Shown here: in pieces, positions 1-8,896 of the stretch
Numbering within the stretch: position 1 is the stretch's first letter
How the letters are laid out: each line of letters opens with the position of its first letter
NCBI RefSeq assembly: GCF_900115665.1
Contig: NZ_FOXH01000005.1
Coordinates: forward strand, 165,178 to 229,177
Length of the DNA stretch: 64,000 nt
Reading direction: 5' to 3'
DNA from: Pseudarcicella hirudinis
Lineage (GTDB): Bacteria > Bacteroidota > Bacteroidia > Cytophagales > Spirosomataceae
Translations under genes and position numbers: made by a program
The notes under the pieces: model-generated
What the model was told of the DNA's origin: nothing
The model's database searches: none
Seen by the model: the letters and a program-made list of their open reading frames with translations, nothing else

Positions 1-1
1 T

Positions 2-1525
2 TTTGCTCCTACACTTTCCTACAAGGTTAACGAAAAATTATCATTTCTGATTAATACAGAATTTATGCAGGAAGAGAAGACCACTCCCCCCATGCTGTTT
101 TTAGGAAGAAATACGCCTTTACAATTCGCTGACTTACAAGCACTAAACTATAACACGAGGCTTTCTTTTTACAGTAATGACCTCTCTATGAAAAATCCCC
201 GATACAATTTACAGGGGCAAATGACCTATAAAATTTCGGATAAATGGACCTCTCAAACGGTTTTATCAAGAGGAATGACAAGATCTGACGGTTATTACAA
301 TTACATCTACGATAATGAAAATGGTCATGGAGATTTTAGCCTTTGGATTACCAAGTCTCAATCGCAAACAATAACATCTGATTTCCAGCAAAATTTTATC
401 GGGGATTTTACGATTGCCGGGATGCGTAACCGTATGGTCATTGGTGTCGATTATTTCGAAAGAAAGGTAATTTACGGAGGTTCTGGTTATGGCTGGCTTT
501 ATAATCTTACTCCACAGGGTAAAATCAATTATGTAAACCCGGCAACAGGTGATACGCTCGCTCCCCGTTACTTAACACAGGTTTCTGTAGATAATGTATT
601 GGCAACATCGGGGACAACAAACTACAATCCTCAGGATGCCACTTATAGCGCCTATGTTTCAGATGTGGTGAATATTACACCCAAATTACTTGCTATGGGA
701 AGTTTGAGGTTAGACTATTTCGATACTCAAGGCGATATAAATACCAATGATGATAACTATACCCAAACAGCATTGTCGCCAAAATTTGGCTTGTTGTACC
801 AGCTGATTCCTGACAAAGTAACATTTTTCACAAACTATATGAATGGATTCAGAAATCTTGGTCCGGTGCGTGTGTCTGATCCTGACGGGAGTAATCCAAA
901 AGTAAAAGCTTTCAAACCTGAGCATGCCAATCAGCTTGAATTTGGGGTAAAAACCAATCTTTTCTCGGATAGATTAAATGCTACCATCAGTTATTATGAC
1001 ATAGAGGTTGGCAATCTGGTAACGGCCGACCCTTCCAATTTTTATAACAGCTTACAAGGAGGAGAAGCGCAAAGCAAAGGCTTTGAAATAGATTTAAATG
1101 TAAATCCACTAAGGGGCCTGAACGTCATTGCCGGATATAGCTACAACGACAGCAAGATTATTAAAGGAGATGAAGCCAATGTCTGGTTGGAAACAGGAAA
1201 AAGACCTATCTGGGCAGGTGCTAAAAACTTAGTCAATTTTTGGACAACGTATAAGTTCAACGGTAATATTCTGAATGGTTTTGGTTTGGGCCTTGGAGGT
1301 AACTATGCCAGTCCGGTAGCGACACTGGATAGTAAGGTAACCGGAACATTCCTGCTACCGGGTTATACAGTTATTAATACTTCTGTTTTTTACAACACCA
1401 GCCAATTCCGGGTTGCATTAAATATAAACAATATTACCGACAAGGCATATTTCAATGGAGGATGGTCAACATTGAATCCCCAAAAGCCCAGAAATTACGC
1501 CTTAAGTTTCGCCTATAAATTCTGA
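2..1525 (+). CDS. TonB-dependent siderophore receptor, C-terminal part (cut by window edge)
   Basis: The reading frame is open from the first bases of the window, so the start, plug domain and signal peptide lie to the left. The visible 508 or so residues are the outer-membrane beta-barrel: alternating aromatic strands, Asn/Gly-rich loops and a terminal strand ending in Tyr-Lys-Phe, the usual barrel end signal. It resembles the barrel of the next gene (same final pattern, RNYALSxxxKF), so the two are probably tandem paralogues of the FhuA/FoxA-like siderophore receptor family. It should import a ferric siderophore using TonB energy. The next gene follows after 66 bp on the same strand, consistent with one operon. 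Family assignment is confident; the ligand is unknown. Confidence 0.85.
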   Translation, partial: FAPTLSYKVNEKLSFLINTEFMQEEKTTPPMLFLGRNTPLQFADLQALNYNTRLSFYSNDLSMKNPRYNLQGQMTYKISDKWTSQTVLSRGMTRSDGYYNYIYDNENGHGDFSLWITKSQSQTITSDFQQNFIGDFTIAGMRNRMVIGVDYFERKVIYGGSGYGWLYNLTPQGKINYVNPATGDTLAPRYLTQVSVDNVLATSGTTNYNPQDATYSAYVSDVVNITPKLLAMGSLRLDYFDTQGDINTNDDNYTQTALSPKFGLLYQLIPDKVTFFTNYMNGFRNLGPVRVSDPDGSNPKVKAFKPEHANQLEFGVKTNLFSDRLNATISYYDIEVGNLVTADPSNFYNSLQGGEAQSKGFEIDLNVNPLRGLNVIAGYSYNDSKIIKGDEANVWLETGKRPIWAGAKNLVNFWTTYKFNGNILNGFGLGLGGNYASPVATLDSKVTGTFLLPGYTVINTSVFYNTSQFRVALNINNITDKAYFNGGWSTLNPQKPRNYALSFAYKF

Positions 1526-1591
1526 TTAAAGCATAAAAGTAAATACTAACTCATAAACTTTCAAATAGTTATTTCTAAATAAAATAAGCCG

Positions 1592-3901
1592 ATGAAATCA
1601 TTTTTTACCATAGCTTTTCTGCTTTGCAGTATAATCTGTTTTGCTCAAAATGCCACAATCAAGGGCAAAATCAGTACTTCTGACGGCAAGCCTGCCGAAT
1701 TTGTCAATGTGCAATTGAATGGTACCCACAAAGGGACAAGCACCAATGAGGCCGGAGAATATCGGATAGAACGAATCAAATCCGGTGTTTTTACGATCAA
1801 GGTAAGTCTCCTCGGACTTGAAACCAAAGAACAGCAGATTGAAGTAAAGGCAGGTCAGACCCTTATCGTTGACTTTACTCTGGCAGAAAATGCCAATCAG
1901 TTGCAGGAAGTAGTTGTTATGTCAAATACCAACAAATTTTCACAAAAAGAAACTGATTATGTAGCTCGTCTGCCTTTGAAAAACCTTGAAAACCCTCAGG
2001 TTTACACGGTAATTCCCAAAGAGTTATTGGAAGAGCAGGTTGTCACAAGTATCAATAATGCTTTGACAAACGCCGTTGGCGCAGCACCGATCAATTATCC
2101 TGCAGGTGGTTTTGCCATCACCTCCAGAGGCTTTTCTACAGGTATTAATGCCCGAAACGGCATGGAAACCACAGCTTCACGCTCATCCGTGGAAATAGGA
2201 AACGTTGAACGGATTGAAGTGATTAAAGGACCGTCAGGAACGCTGTTTGGTTCAGCAATCTCTTCTTTTGGCGGAGTAGTAAACCTCGTCACAAAAAAGC
2301 CTTTCGAAACCTTCAGAGGAGATATCTCTTATACCCTGGGAAGTTATGGACTCAATCGTTTAACGGCTGACATCAATACACCGGTTAACAAAGAAAAAAC
2401 GGCCCTGTTCAGAGTTAATACCGTAGTAAACAGACAATATGGTTTTTTGGATCAGGGACATAATAATACATTTTTAATTGCCCCGAGTTTTTCTTACCAG
2501 GTCAACAACCGTTTCCGTATTCTGGCAGATATTGAGTTTCTGAGCATCGATCAGACCCGCAGTATTTATACCCGTGTCAATACACCTTCAGGTTATACCA
2601 ATCCGGCAGAATTCCCGATAGACTACAAGAAAAACCTTTTTAACGATGATGTCAATGCTGAAACATTTGCTTCAAAGTACTATCTGGAAGCAAACTATAA
2701 AATTTCAAATAACTGGACTTCATCAACTTTATTTTCTTTTGTAACAGAATCTGTAAAACACAGTTATCAGAATTACCTCACCTGGCTTTCTCCTGTTCTG
2801 GTAGCCAGAAATATCCTGGTATATGGTCCTATTTATAACAATTACACCAATTTTCAGCAGAATTTTACAGGTAACCTCAATACTGGTTCTATTAATCACA
2901 AAATTCTGGCAGGAGTTAATTACCGTTATTACAGCGGATCGTTTAACTATTCACTGGTAAATAATAACGGATTTATAGATACAGTAAATGTTACAAAAGC
3001 ATTCAAACCCCTGACAAAAGCTCAAACAGATCAGGCTATTGCCTCAAGGGGAGGTATGGTTCCTTTTGAGATTTCAGATCAGACTACCTCAAGTGCATAT
3101 GTTTCAGATGTAGTTGGCTTATCGGATAAATTGTCCGCCATGTTGAGTTTAAGAATAGATAATTTCAATTATGCCGGTATTACTTCAACGCCGCAATATA
3201 GCCAGACCGCTTTCGCGCCGAAATTAGGTGTAGTTTATCAGGTATTGAAAGATAAGGTTTCAGTATTTGGTAATTATATGAGTGGTTTCCAGAATCAGGG
3301 GCCAATCAGCCAGCCAACCGGAGAACAATTTGTGGCAAAGCCTGTTTATGCAGTTCAGTCGGAAGGAGGTATTAAAACCGAATTGTTAGATAAAAAGCTG
3401 AATATCACATTAAGTTACTATAAAATTGCGATTGATAATGCAATCCGTCGTGATGAAAAAGGTGTTTCATTTCAGGATGCAGAACAGGTAAGTAAAGGTT
3501 GGGAACTTGAATTTGTTGCAAATCCTTTTAAAGGTTTTAACATCTTTGCAGGTTATGCCTATAATGATAATAAAATTGTCAGGGCAACCGACAAAACAAC
3601 AGAGGGTAAAAAAGCTGCCTCAGCTCCTGAAAATGTTGCCAACTTTTGGGTTAGCTACAAATTCCTTAAAAACCTGGGATTAGGTTTCGGAGGCTATTAT
3701 GTCGATAAAATGTTCTTCTCTTCAGCCAACACATTCTACATTCCATCATATACGCTATTGAATGCCACTGCATTTTATGATTTACCTAAAATAAGATTCG
3801 GTTTAAAAATCAATAACCTGGCAGATCAGAAAAATTGGGACGGTTATGGATATGCTCAACCTTTGAGAAATTATGCTTTGAGTTTATCTGTTAAATTCTA
3901 A
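1592..3901 (+). CDS. TonB-dependent siderophore receptor with N-terminal carboxypeptidase-like domain
   Basis: 769 residues. A signal peptide (MKSFFTIAFLLCSIICFAQ) is followed by a carboxypeptidase-regulatory-like beta-sandwich (about residues 20-105, with the motif NEAGEYRI), a plug domain (about 120-235, with IEVIKGPSGTLFG and GGVVNLVTKKP) and a 22-strand-type barrel ending in SVKF. This is the standard Bacteroidota siderophore receptor layout. It lacks the STN domain needed for sigma-factor signalling, so it should be a pure transporter. It lies 66 bp after another receptor and only 4 bp before a PepSY membrane protein, so the three genes probably form an iron-uptake operon. Exact siderophore unknown. 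Confidence 0.93.
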   Translation: MKSFFTIAFLLCSIICFAQNATIKGKISTSDGKPAEFVNVQLNGTHKGTSTNEAGEYRIERIKSGVFTIKVSLLGLETKEQQIEVKAGQTLIVDFTLAENANQLQEVVVMSNTNKFSQKETDYVARLPLKNLENPQVYTVIPKELLEEQVVTSINNALTNAVGAAPINYPAGGFAITSRGFSTGINARNGMETTASRSSVEIGNVERIEVIKGPSGTLFGSAISSFGGVVNLVTKKPFETFRGDISYTLGSYGLNRLTADINTPVNKEKTALFRVNTVVNRQYGFLDQGHNNTFLIAPSFSYQVNNRFRILADIEFLSIDQTRSIYTRVNTPSGYTNPAEFPIDYKKNLFNDDVNAETFASKYYLEANYKISNNWTSSTLFSFVTESVKHSYQNYLTWLSPVLVARNILVYGPIYNNYTNFQQNFTGNLNTGSINHKILAGVNYRYYSGSFNYSLVNNNGFIDTVNVTKAFKPLTKAQTDQAIASRGGMVPFEISDQTTSSAYVSDVVGLSDKLSAMLSLRIDNFNYAGITSTPQYSQTAFAPKLGVVYQVLKDKVSVFGNYMSGFQNQGPISQPTGEQFVAKPVYAVQSEGGIKTELLDKKLNITLSYYKIAIDNAIRRDEKGVSFQDAEQVSKGWELEFVANPFKGFNIFAGYAYNDNKIVRATDKTTEGKKAASAPENVANFWVSYKFLKNLGLGFGGYYVDKMFFSSANTFYIPSYTLLNATAFYDLPKIRFGLKINNLADQKNWDGYGYAQPLRNYALSLSVKF

Positions 3902-3905
3902 TCGA

Positions 3906-5105
3906 ATGACTTTTAAGAAAATCATTGGAAAAATACACCTCTGGCTCGGATTAGCATCCGGGTTGGTGGTGTTTATTTTGGGGGCTACAGGTTGTATCTA
4001 TTGCTTTGAAAAAGAATTGCAGGATTGGATATATGCAGATAAGCTTTATGTTTCAGCTCAAAAACAACGCCTGCCATTAGATAATCTTCTTGTTATTGCT
4101 CAGACTCAACTTGGAAAAGAAATGCCTGTCAATCGTATTATTGCCTCCGCTGACAGCAAAAGCAGTTACCATTTCATTGCCTCAAAGTACAATCCGAACG
4201 GATGGAATTATGACAAACAATGGGATTATTTCTATACTGTTTATCTTAATCCTTACAACGGAACAGTTCTGGAGGTAGAAAATACGAAATATGCCTTTTT
4301 CCCTGTCATTCTACACTTGCATTACGACCTTCTTTTAGGCAAACCGGGAAAACAGATTGTCGGATGGAGTACTGTTATATTTATTGTTTTACTTATTTCA
4401 GGATTGATATTGTGGTGGCCCAAAAATAAAGCGGCTTTGAAACAACGTATTCGATTTGACTGGAAAACGAGCACACAATGGAAGCGAAAGAATTACGATC
4501 TGCATAATATTTCAGGATTCTATGTTATACTTCTGGCTTTATGCATCGGTCTTTCCGGGCTTTGGTTTGCCTTTGACTGGTTTAAAGCAACTGTAATCTG
4601 GACGGGAAACGGAGGATATATTCCAGCCAAAGAAACACCGGCAAACTCTGACACTTTACTGACTTTACAAACCAGTAAGATTTTGCAAAAAGTGGCTGAT
4701 CGTTCCTATCAGATTGTTCCGGAAGGCAAAGTTTTTATGTTTAACCTCCCTGAAAAAGATAATGCAAAAGCAGTTATTCGCACCAATATTTACCATAGTG
4801 CTCATAATTATATGAAAAGAAGTTTTCTCTCTTTTGACCGGAAAAGCGGGGATTTAATTAAAAATAAAGCCTATGATACCCAAACGGGAGCAGAAAAATT
4901 CACTTCCATGATTTATGATATTCATGTAGGTAAAATACTGGGGCTTTCAGGAATGATTCTCGCATTTATCGCTTCTTTCGTGGCAGCTACATTACCTCTC
5001 ACTGGTTTTTGCATATGGCTTGGACGCAAGAAAAAAGAGAAATCCAAGCCGGCAAGCCGGACAGGCAAAAACATTTACTTTCCTAAACCCAAAGCAACTA
5101 TTTAA
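3906..5105 (+). CDS. PepSY-associated transmembrane protein (iron-uptake linked)
   Basis: 399 residues with four clear membrane helices: about 15-35 (GLVVFILGATGCIYCF), 145-175, 200-225 and 345-375, then a Lys/Arg-rich cytoplasmic tail. Large periplasmic loops carry the PepSY-type folds. The family (PepSY_TM, related to PiuB and FsqB-like proteins) is commonly encoded beside TonB siderophore receptors and is suspected of reducing ferric siderophores or helping release iron in the periplasm. Conserved His residues lie at the helix edges (for example HLHYDLL and IHVGK), compatible with haem or metal binding; this is inference. The start is 4 bp after the receptor stop, indicating translational coupling. 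A strong terminator follows. Confidence 0.88.
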   Translation: MTFKKIIGKIHLWLGLASGLVVFILGATGCIYCFEKELQDWIYADKLYVSAQKQRLPLDNLLVIAQTQLGKEMPVNRIIASADSKSSYHFIASKYNPNGWNYDKQWDYFYTVYLNPYNGTVLEVENTKYAFFPVILHLHYDLLLGKPGKQIVGWSTVIFIVLLISGLILWWPKNKAALKQRIRFDWKTSTQWKRKNYDLHNISGFYVILLALCIGLSGLWFAFDWFKATVIWTGNGGYIPAKETPANSDTLLTLQTSKILQKVADRSYQIVPEGKVFMFNLPEKDNAKAVIRTNIYHSAHNYMKRSFLSFDRKSGDLIKNKAYDTQTGAEKFTSMIYDIHVGKILGLSGMILAFIASFVAATLPLTGFCIWLGRKKKEKSKPASRTGKNIYFPKPKATI

Positions 5106-5143
5106 TGCTTAACTAAGCATTAAGATTTCAAAGAAGGAAACAG

Positions 5144-5188
5144 CCCGGATTTCATCCAGCTTTTGGAAAGAAATCCGGGTTTATTTTT
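5144..5188 (+). terminator. Intrinsic terminator after the siderophore uptake operon
   Basis: A perfect 9-bp stem (CCCGGATTT at 5144-5152 with AAATCCGGG at 5171-5179) is followed directly by TTTATTTTT. A smaller perfect inverted repeat (AATGCTTA-AC-TAAGCATT, 5104-5121) overlaps the stop codon just upstream. Confidence 0.85.
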
Positions 5189-5302
5189 AAAATCGACTAT
5201 TTCAATCTCTCAACTTCTGAAATGTTTTCTTAAATCACATACATCTTCCGATCATCTAAAATACATTACTCTGGACTAGCAGGTTAATAATCTGTGGCCT
5301 GA

Positions 5303-5331
5303 TTGTTCGCTTTTACCTTGCGCTATATTTG
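5303..5331 (+). promoter_or_regulatory. Bacteroidota-type promoter for the cupin gene
   Basis: TTG at 5303-5305, an 18-bp spacer, then TATATTTG at 5324-5331. This matches the TTG/TAnnTTTG consensus of the Bacteroidota primary sigma factor. It sits 25 bp before the ATG of the cupin gene, giving a short leader of about 18 nt. Confidence 0.55.
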
Positions 5332-5355
5332 GTCCTGTAAAACTCAAACATAGCT

Positions 5356-5817
5356 ATGAAAACAACACGCTTATTGCCGATTCTATTCCTCCTTGTCTCT
5401 GTCTCAACAACTTACGGACAACATCATGATTCAAAGTCGAAATTAACCAAAAGTCCTCCTCCTTTATCGTTTGAGTCAGTGCTGAGCAAGTGGCTTTCTG
5501 ATCCTGAACTTAAAGAGTATAAAATGGAATCAAACGTAATGACAATTCAACCCGGAGCCATTGATACGGTAAGTCATCGGCACGATTGCGAACTATTCGG
5601 TTATGTACTTGACGGAGAAGTTCAGATCGGCCTGGAAAACAAGCCTTTTACCATATATAAAGCCGGTGAGATGTTTTATGAAAGAAGAAATATTCTGCAC
5701 AATCTCGCCGGAAACAACCTGAAGGATCGCAAAAGCAAGGTTTTATTAATCACTATCATCAAAAAAGGCCGGGAAGGTTACAAACCGGAATACATTCCGG
5801 CGACCTCTAAAAATTAA
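5356..5817 (+). CDS. Secreted cupin-domain protein
   Basis: 153 residues with an N-terminal signal peptide (MKTTRLLPILFLLVSVSTTYG, cleaved about residue 21). A single small cupin barrel covers about residues 60-145. The first cupin motif is visible as SHRHDCELFGYVLDGE, where two His and a Glu can bind a metal, and the second as AGEMFYERRNILHNLAGN with a His. It is therefore a probable periplasmic metal-binding cupin. No reaction can be assigned: small cupins of this kind include oxygenases, isomerases and sensors. It follows the iron-uptake operon but has its own promoter and is separated by a terminator. A 54-bp stretch after its stop resembles the end of a TonB receptor gene. Confidence 0.85.
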   Translation: MKTTRLLPILFLLVSVSTTYGQHHDSKSKLTKSPPPLSFESVLSKWLSDPELKEYKMESNVMTIQPGAIDTVSHRHDCELFGYVLDGEVQIGLENKPFTIYKAGEMFYERRNILHNLAGNNLKDRKSKVLLITIIKKGREGYKPEYIPATSKN

Positions 5818-5874
5818 TCTGTCCGGTTAGTTTTTCCGAAAAATTCTACATTGAAATTGACTGTTAAATTCTAA
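5818..5874 (+). pseudogene. Candidate 3'-end remnant of a TonB-dependent receptor gene
   Basis: After the cupin stop the same frame reads SVRLVFPKNSTLKLTVKF and then a stop. This follows the final-strand pattern of the two upstream receptors (RNYALSLSVKF, RNYALSFAYKF). The DNA around the stop, CTGTTAAATTCTAATC, is identical to the end of the receptor that terminates at 3901, and in both places an ATG for a membrane protein follows within about 10 bp. This suggests that a receptor gene once preceded the cytochrome-b-like gene, as at 3906, and was deleted. The stretch is short, so chance remains possible. Confidence 0.4.
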
Positions 5875-5880
5875 TCCGAC

Positions 5881-6489
5881 ATGGGCTTTAATCTAAAGAA
5901 CCTGCACAGAATAAGCGGAATCAGCATTTCTGTGTTTATTTTCCTTCATTTGACCAATCATCTTTTTGCACTTGGCGGGCCGGCACTTCATATTTCGGTC
6001 ATGAAATTGTTCCGTTATATCTATCGCTTTCCCCCTGTCGAATTGTTCCTTTTCCTTTGTATTCTTGTCCAGATTATCAGCGGTATTATCCTGATTTTCC
6101 AAAGAGGGTTCCGTCAAAAGCCCGTTTATTTCAAGATACAGGTTTTCAGTGGGTTATATCTTTCACTTTTTCTTGTTAATCATATAAAAGCGGTTCTGAC
6201 AGCACGTTATCAATGGCATGTTGAAACAGACTTTTTCTTTGCCTCCGGTGTGGCAGTCCATTATCCTGAAAAGCTTTTCTTTATTCCATATTACACGCTT
6301 TCAGTACTGAGTGTTTTCCTACACGTGGCTTGCGCTCATTACGTTCGCAGACAACAGCAGATTTCTCAACAAGCTGTAACCGCTGACATCAGACTATTTA
6401 AAAAAGAAGCGTATATGATTTGTCTGGTTGGTATTATTGTCACCATTTTAATCATGATATCTTTTACAGGACTCTTGTATCCCCTCTAA
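5881..6489 (+). CDS. Cytochrome-b-like integral membrane protein (SdhC/FrdC-like fold)
   Basis: 202 residues, almost entirely membrane: about five helices at roughly 10-32, 45-75, 85-107, 135-155 and 175-200. Helix 1 reads LHRISGISISVFIFLHLTNH, which resembles the HRxTG...LHxxNH pattern of succinate dehydrogenase/fumarate reductase cytochrome b. Further His residues sit at NHIK and in FLHVACAHYV, so one or two b-haems are plausible. It is not with sdhAB genes, so it is probably not respiratory complex II. Next to iron uptake and a cupin it might pass electrons to or from the periplasm (inference). Starts at ATG, 64 bp after the cupin stop. Confidence 0.7.
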   Translation: MGFNLKNLHRISGISISVFIFLHLTNHLFALGGPALHISVMKLFRYIYRFPPVELFLFLCILVQIISGIILIFQRGFRQKPVYFKIQVFSGLYLSLFLVNHIKAVLTARYQWHVETDFFFASGVAVHYPEKLFFIPYYTLSVLSVFLHVACAHYVRRQQQISQQAVTADIRLFKKEAYMICLVGIIVTILIMISFTGLLYPL

Positions 6490-6503
6490 ACCTTTTTTGT
6501 CAA

Positions 6504-6540
6504 CTTGTATTGCCCTGGCTCAAATCCAGAGCAATACAAG
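6504..6540. terminator. Hairpin between convergent genes
   Basis: An inverted repeat, CTTGTATTGC (6504-6513) with GCAATACAAG (6531-6540), has an inner CTGG/CCAG stem and a 7-nt loop. It lies between two convergent genes and probably ends transcription from one or both sides, although neither flank has a strong T-run right after the stem. Confidence 0.5.
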
Positions 6541-6556
6541 TGAAATTCACTGACAA

Positions 6557-8059
6557 TTACTTCCACTTATCCGATTTACAGGAGATTACGGCAGATATTA
6601 ATATTTTTGTTGCTTTTTCAAGTTCTGCCAGATTCATAGAAGCAAACCCGATACACATGGCATTCAGGTCTTTTCCGGAGGGATTATGCCTTTTCCCGTC
6701 TCTGATAAACAATCCGTTTCTTCCTGCTTCAATAGCAATGTTTTTGGTATCAACTCCTTTAAATTCAACCCACAGACAAAGTCCACCATCCGGTACAACA
6801 AATGAGACAATCTCCTTCAAATTCTCTTTAAGCAAATGACATAACAAATCTCTCCGTTCTTTATACAAACTTCGTATCTTTTTCAGGTGTCTCTCTATCG
6901 CACCGTTAATAAATAACTCAGCCATCGCCTCCTCCAGTAAAGTATCCCCCTGAAGATCTATTACAAAGCGATGCTGCGCCAGTAAATCTATAAAGTTTGC
7001 GGGTGCAACGATATACCCTAAACGTATGGTCGGAGCCAGTACCTTTGTAAGTGTTCCGATATAAATAATACTGCCATACCGATCAAAACTTGCCATCGGC
7101 AAAGTAGGTCTGTTTTCATAATGAATGTCAAAATCAAAATCATCTTCAATTACAGCTATTCGGTATTTTGCCGCAATATCAAGCATTTGAAGTCTCCGGG
7201 CGGCAGACAATGTAACGGTGGTAGGATGATGGTGATGTGGAATAACATAAATCAACCGGATACTTTTCGACTGGCATAATTTTTCAATAGCAGCCACATC
7301 TATGCCTTCCTGATCGACCGGAACAGGACAAATATCTGCTCCGAGTTTCGCAAACATCTGATTGGCCAGAAAATAACTGGGGTCTCCCACAATGACACTA
7401 TCACCAGGTTTCAGTAACAGAGACGCAGCTAAATAAATAGCCATCTGCGCCCCTTTGGTAACCAGTATGTTTTCTGACTCAATACTCATTCCACGTGATT
7501 GGCGAAGCATATTTGCCAATTCCTTCCGCAGCCTTAAAGAGCCTTTCTTGTCGGAATATGAAAGGTATTTCCGGGACATTTTTCTTTTGCCAAAAACACT
7601 GTATTCTCTCAATAATTCCTTTAAGGGAGTCAGACGTACATCCGGAAAGCCTTCATTGAAAACATATTTTGCTGTATTGGGCGGATAGCTGGCAAATAGT
7701 TCCTCTTTAAGTTCATACCCAACCTGAAACAAGGTGTTTTCCGGATATTCCATGTTTCCCTGATTTTGAGAAGAGAGAGAAATCGGATTTAAAACAGGGA
7801 ATTTTAAGGTAATAAAACAGCCTTTCCTGGGTTTTACATCAATCCATCCCTGCGCATACAGTTCATCATACGCGGCTACTACTGTATTTCTGTTTACAGC
7901 AAGCATTCCAGACAAATCTCTGGAAGTCTGTATTTTAACACCCTTTTGAAGAATGCCGTTCTGGATCATTGAAACAATCTGTTCTACAATTTGCAGATAG
8001 ATCGGCTGTGCAGACAATTTGTCAATATTAATGTAATTACTCAGGTCAATTACGCTCAT
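6557..8059 (-). CDS. MocR/GabR-type transcriptional regulator (GntR HTH fused to aminotransferase fold)
   Basis: 500 residues from the ATG at 8059; a TTG 18 bp further upstream is a less likely start. The N-terminal winged helix (about residues 15-85) is GntR-like: QPIYLQIVEQI, then SRDLSGMLAVNRNTVVAAYD. The C-terminal two thirds is a fold-type I aminotransferase: VTKGAQMAIYLAA, VIEDDFDFDIHY with the pyridine-binding Asp near 306, and GTLTKVLAPTIRLGY with the PLP lysine near 339. MocR proteins sense PLP or amino compounds and control a nearby gene. The nearest candidates are the divergent lipoprotein at 8459 or the convergent membrane genes, but no target is evident. A possible -7 element (TACATTTG on the minus strand, 8109-8116) lies 50 bp upstream. 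Confidence 0.92.
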   Translation of the reverse strand: MSVIDLSNYINIDKLSAQPIYLQIVEQIVSMIQNGILQKGVKIQTSRDLSGMLAVNRNTVVAAYDELYAQGWIDVKPRKGCFITLKFPVLNPISLSSQNQGNMEYPENTLFQVGYELKEELFASYPPNTAKYVFNEGFPDVRLTPLKELLREYSVFGKRKMSRKYLSYSDKKGSLRLRKELANMLRQSRGMSIESENILVTKGAQMAIYLAASLLLKPGDSVIVGDPSYFLANQMFAKLGADICPVPVDQEGIDVAAIEKLCQSKSIRLIYVIPHHHHPTTVTLSAARRLQMLDIAAKYRIAVIEDDFDFDIHYENRPTLPMASFDRYGSIIYIGTLTKVLAPTIRLGYIVAPANFIDLLAQHRFVIDLQGDTLLEEAMAELFINGAIERHLKKIRSLYKERRDLLCHLLKENLKEIVSFVVPDGGLCLWVEFKGVDTKNIAIEAGRNGLFIRDGKRHNPSGKDLNAMCIGFASMNLAELEKATKILISAVISCKSDKWK

Positions 8060-8458
8060 TTGTTTTCGAAGAGGCAAGAGGTTTAATACAATTCACATCA
8101 ATCATATGCAAATGTAAAATTATCTCTCAGCACGCTGAATATTGTCTTTTACTGGCTGTTTTTAATTTAAATATGATAATTAGTTCCGTTGGCCTCTCTT
8201 TCAGAAAAATGATAATTGCTATCCACCTGTCTATTCGATAATAAACAGACAAAACTGAATATGTGATTATCAGCATTTTCAAAGAGCAGAGCCAACTTTT
8301 TTTTGTGATTTCAATAAGATTTATTCATGTTTTCAATAATCCAAATGATTGTTTCTGAGTCATAATAATGTACTTAACAGCAATTATTCAGCAGCTCTTC
8401 TTTTACAATCATACTCTTCATTCCTTAAGACATAACCTTTTTAAAATAATCGAAAATC
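8060..8458. other. Intergenic region between the MocR gene and the small lipoprotein
   Basis: About 400 bp of AT-rich sequence between divergent genes. I see one possible minus-strand promoter element (TACATTTG, 8109-8116) for the MocR gene, and nothing else that I can support: no ORF with coding character, no hairpin with a T-run, no RNA gene. Confidence 0.5.
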
Positions 8459-8749
8459 ATGAAAAAATTATTGGCAATTGTTCTTCTGGCACTGGGGCTT
8501 TCTTCCTGCATGGCTCCTGCGCAAATGGCTCTTCAGGGTTCCAATCCTCAGATAAAAGTAGAATTACTTTTTGAAGTTGACGGATGCAAAGTTTACAGAT
8601 TTTATGACGGCGGAGCTATCAGATATTTCACAAAATGTGAGAATAACAGTTCGGTAGGATGGCTTGAATCCTGTGGTAAAAACTGCACATTTTATGCAGA
8701 GAATATCACAAACTACGATAAAACAATACCAGTTCCTGGTAAAAGATAA
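8459..8749 (+). CDS. Small putative lipoprotein (DUF4884-like)
   Basis: 96 residues. A lipoprotein signal with a lipobox (LGLSSC, acylated Cys17) is followed by a short domain with the motif KVELLFEVDGCKVYRFYDGG. That motif resembles the small Bacteroidota family DUF4884 as far as I can recall. Four further Cys residues (in DGCKVY, TKCEN, ESCGKNC) could form disulfides in the periplasm. Function unknown. It is transcribed away from the MocR regulator gene and followed by a hairpin repeat. The start is fixed by the lipoprotein signal immediately after the ATG. Confidence 0.72.
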   Translation: MKKLLAIVLLALGLSSCMAPAQMALQGSNPQIKVELLFEVDGCKVYRFYDGGAIRYFTKCENNSSVGWLESCGKNCTFYAENITNYDKTIPVPGKR

Positions 8750-8796
8750 TACGACAAAACATCTTTATCTCTATGCTCTGTGAGTCACTAATATCT

Positions 8797-8819
8797 GTGC
8801 TCTGTGGGTCACAGAGCAC
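8797..8819. repeat. REP-like hairpin repeat
   Basis: A perfect 10-bp inverted repeat, GTGCTCTGTG (8797-8806) and CACAGAGCAC (8810-8819), around a 3-nt loop. A partial second copy (ATGCTCTGTGAGTCAC, 8774-8789) sits just to the left. It has the same design as the hairpins at 44728-45099 (YCTGTG-nnn-CACRGA). It has no T-run, so it is more likely an intergenic repeat than a terminator. Confidence 0.6.
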
Positions 8820-8832
8820 GGGTAAAGGTCAT

Positions 8833-8866
8833 AAAAAACAGGTTTTCCTGAAGCCGGGAAACCTGT
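8833..8866 (-). terminator. Intrinsic terminator of the PQQ dehydrogenase transcript
   Basis: An 11-bp stem with one G-T pair (ACAGGTTTTCC at 8838-8848 and GGGAAACCTGT at 8856-8866), followed on the minus strand by a TTTTTT run (8833-8838). It lies just after the stop of the minus-strand gene at 8897. Confidence 0.82.
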
Positions 8867-8896
8867 TAAAAATCCTATGAACTATTTTAAGAGGGT

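Noticed and set aside
6504..6540. Strong intrinsic terminator after the cytochrome-b-like gene
   Set aside because: The hairpin is good, but no T-run follows on either strand; listed only as a hairpin with moderate confidence.
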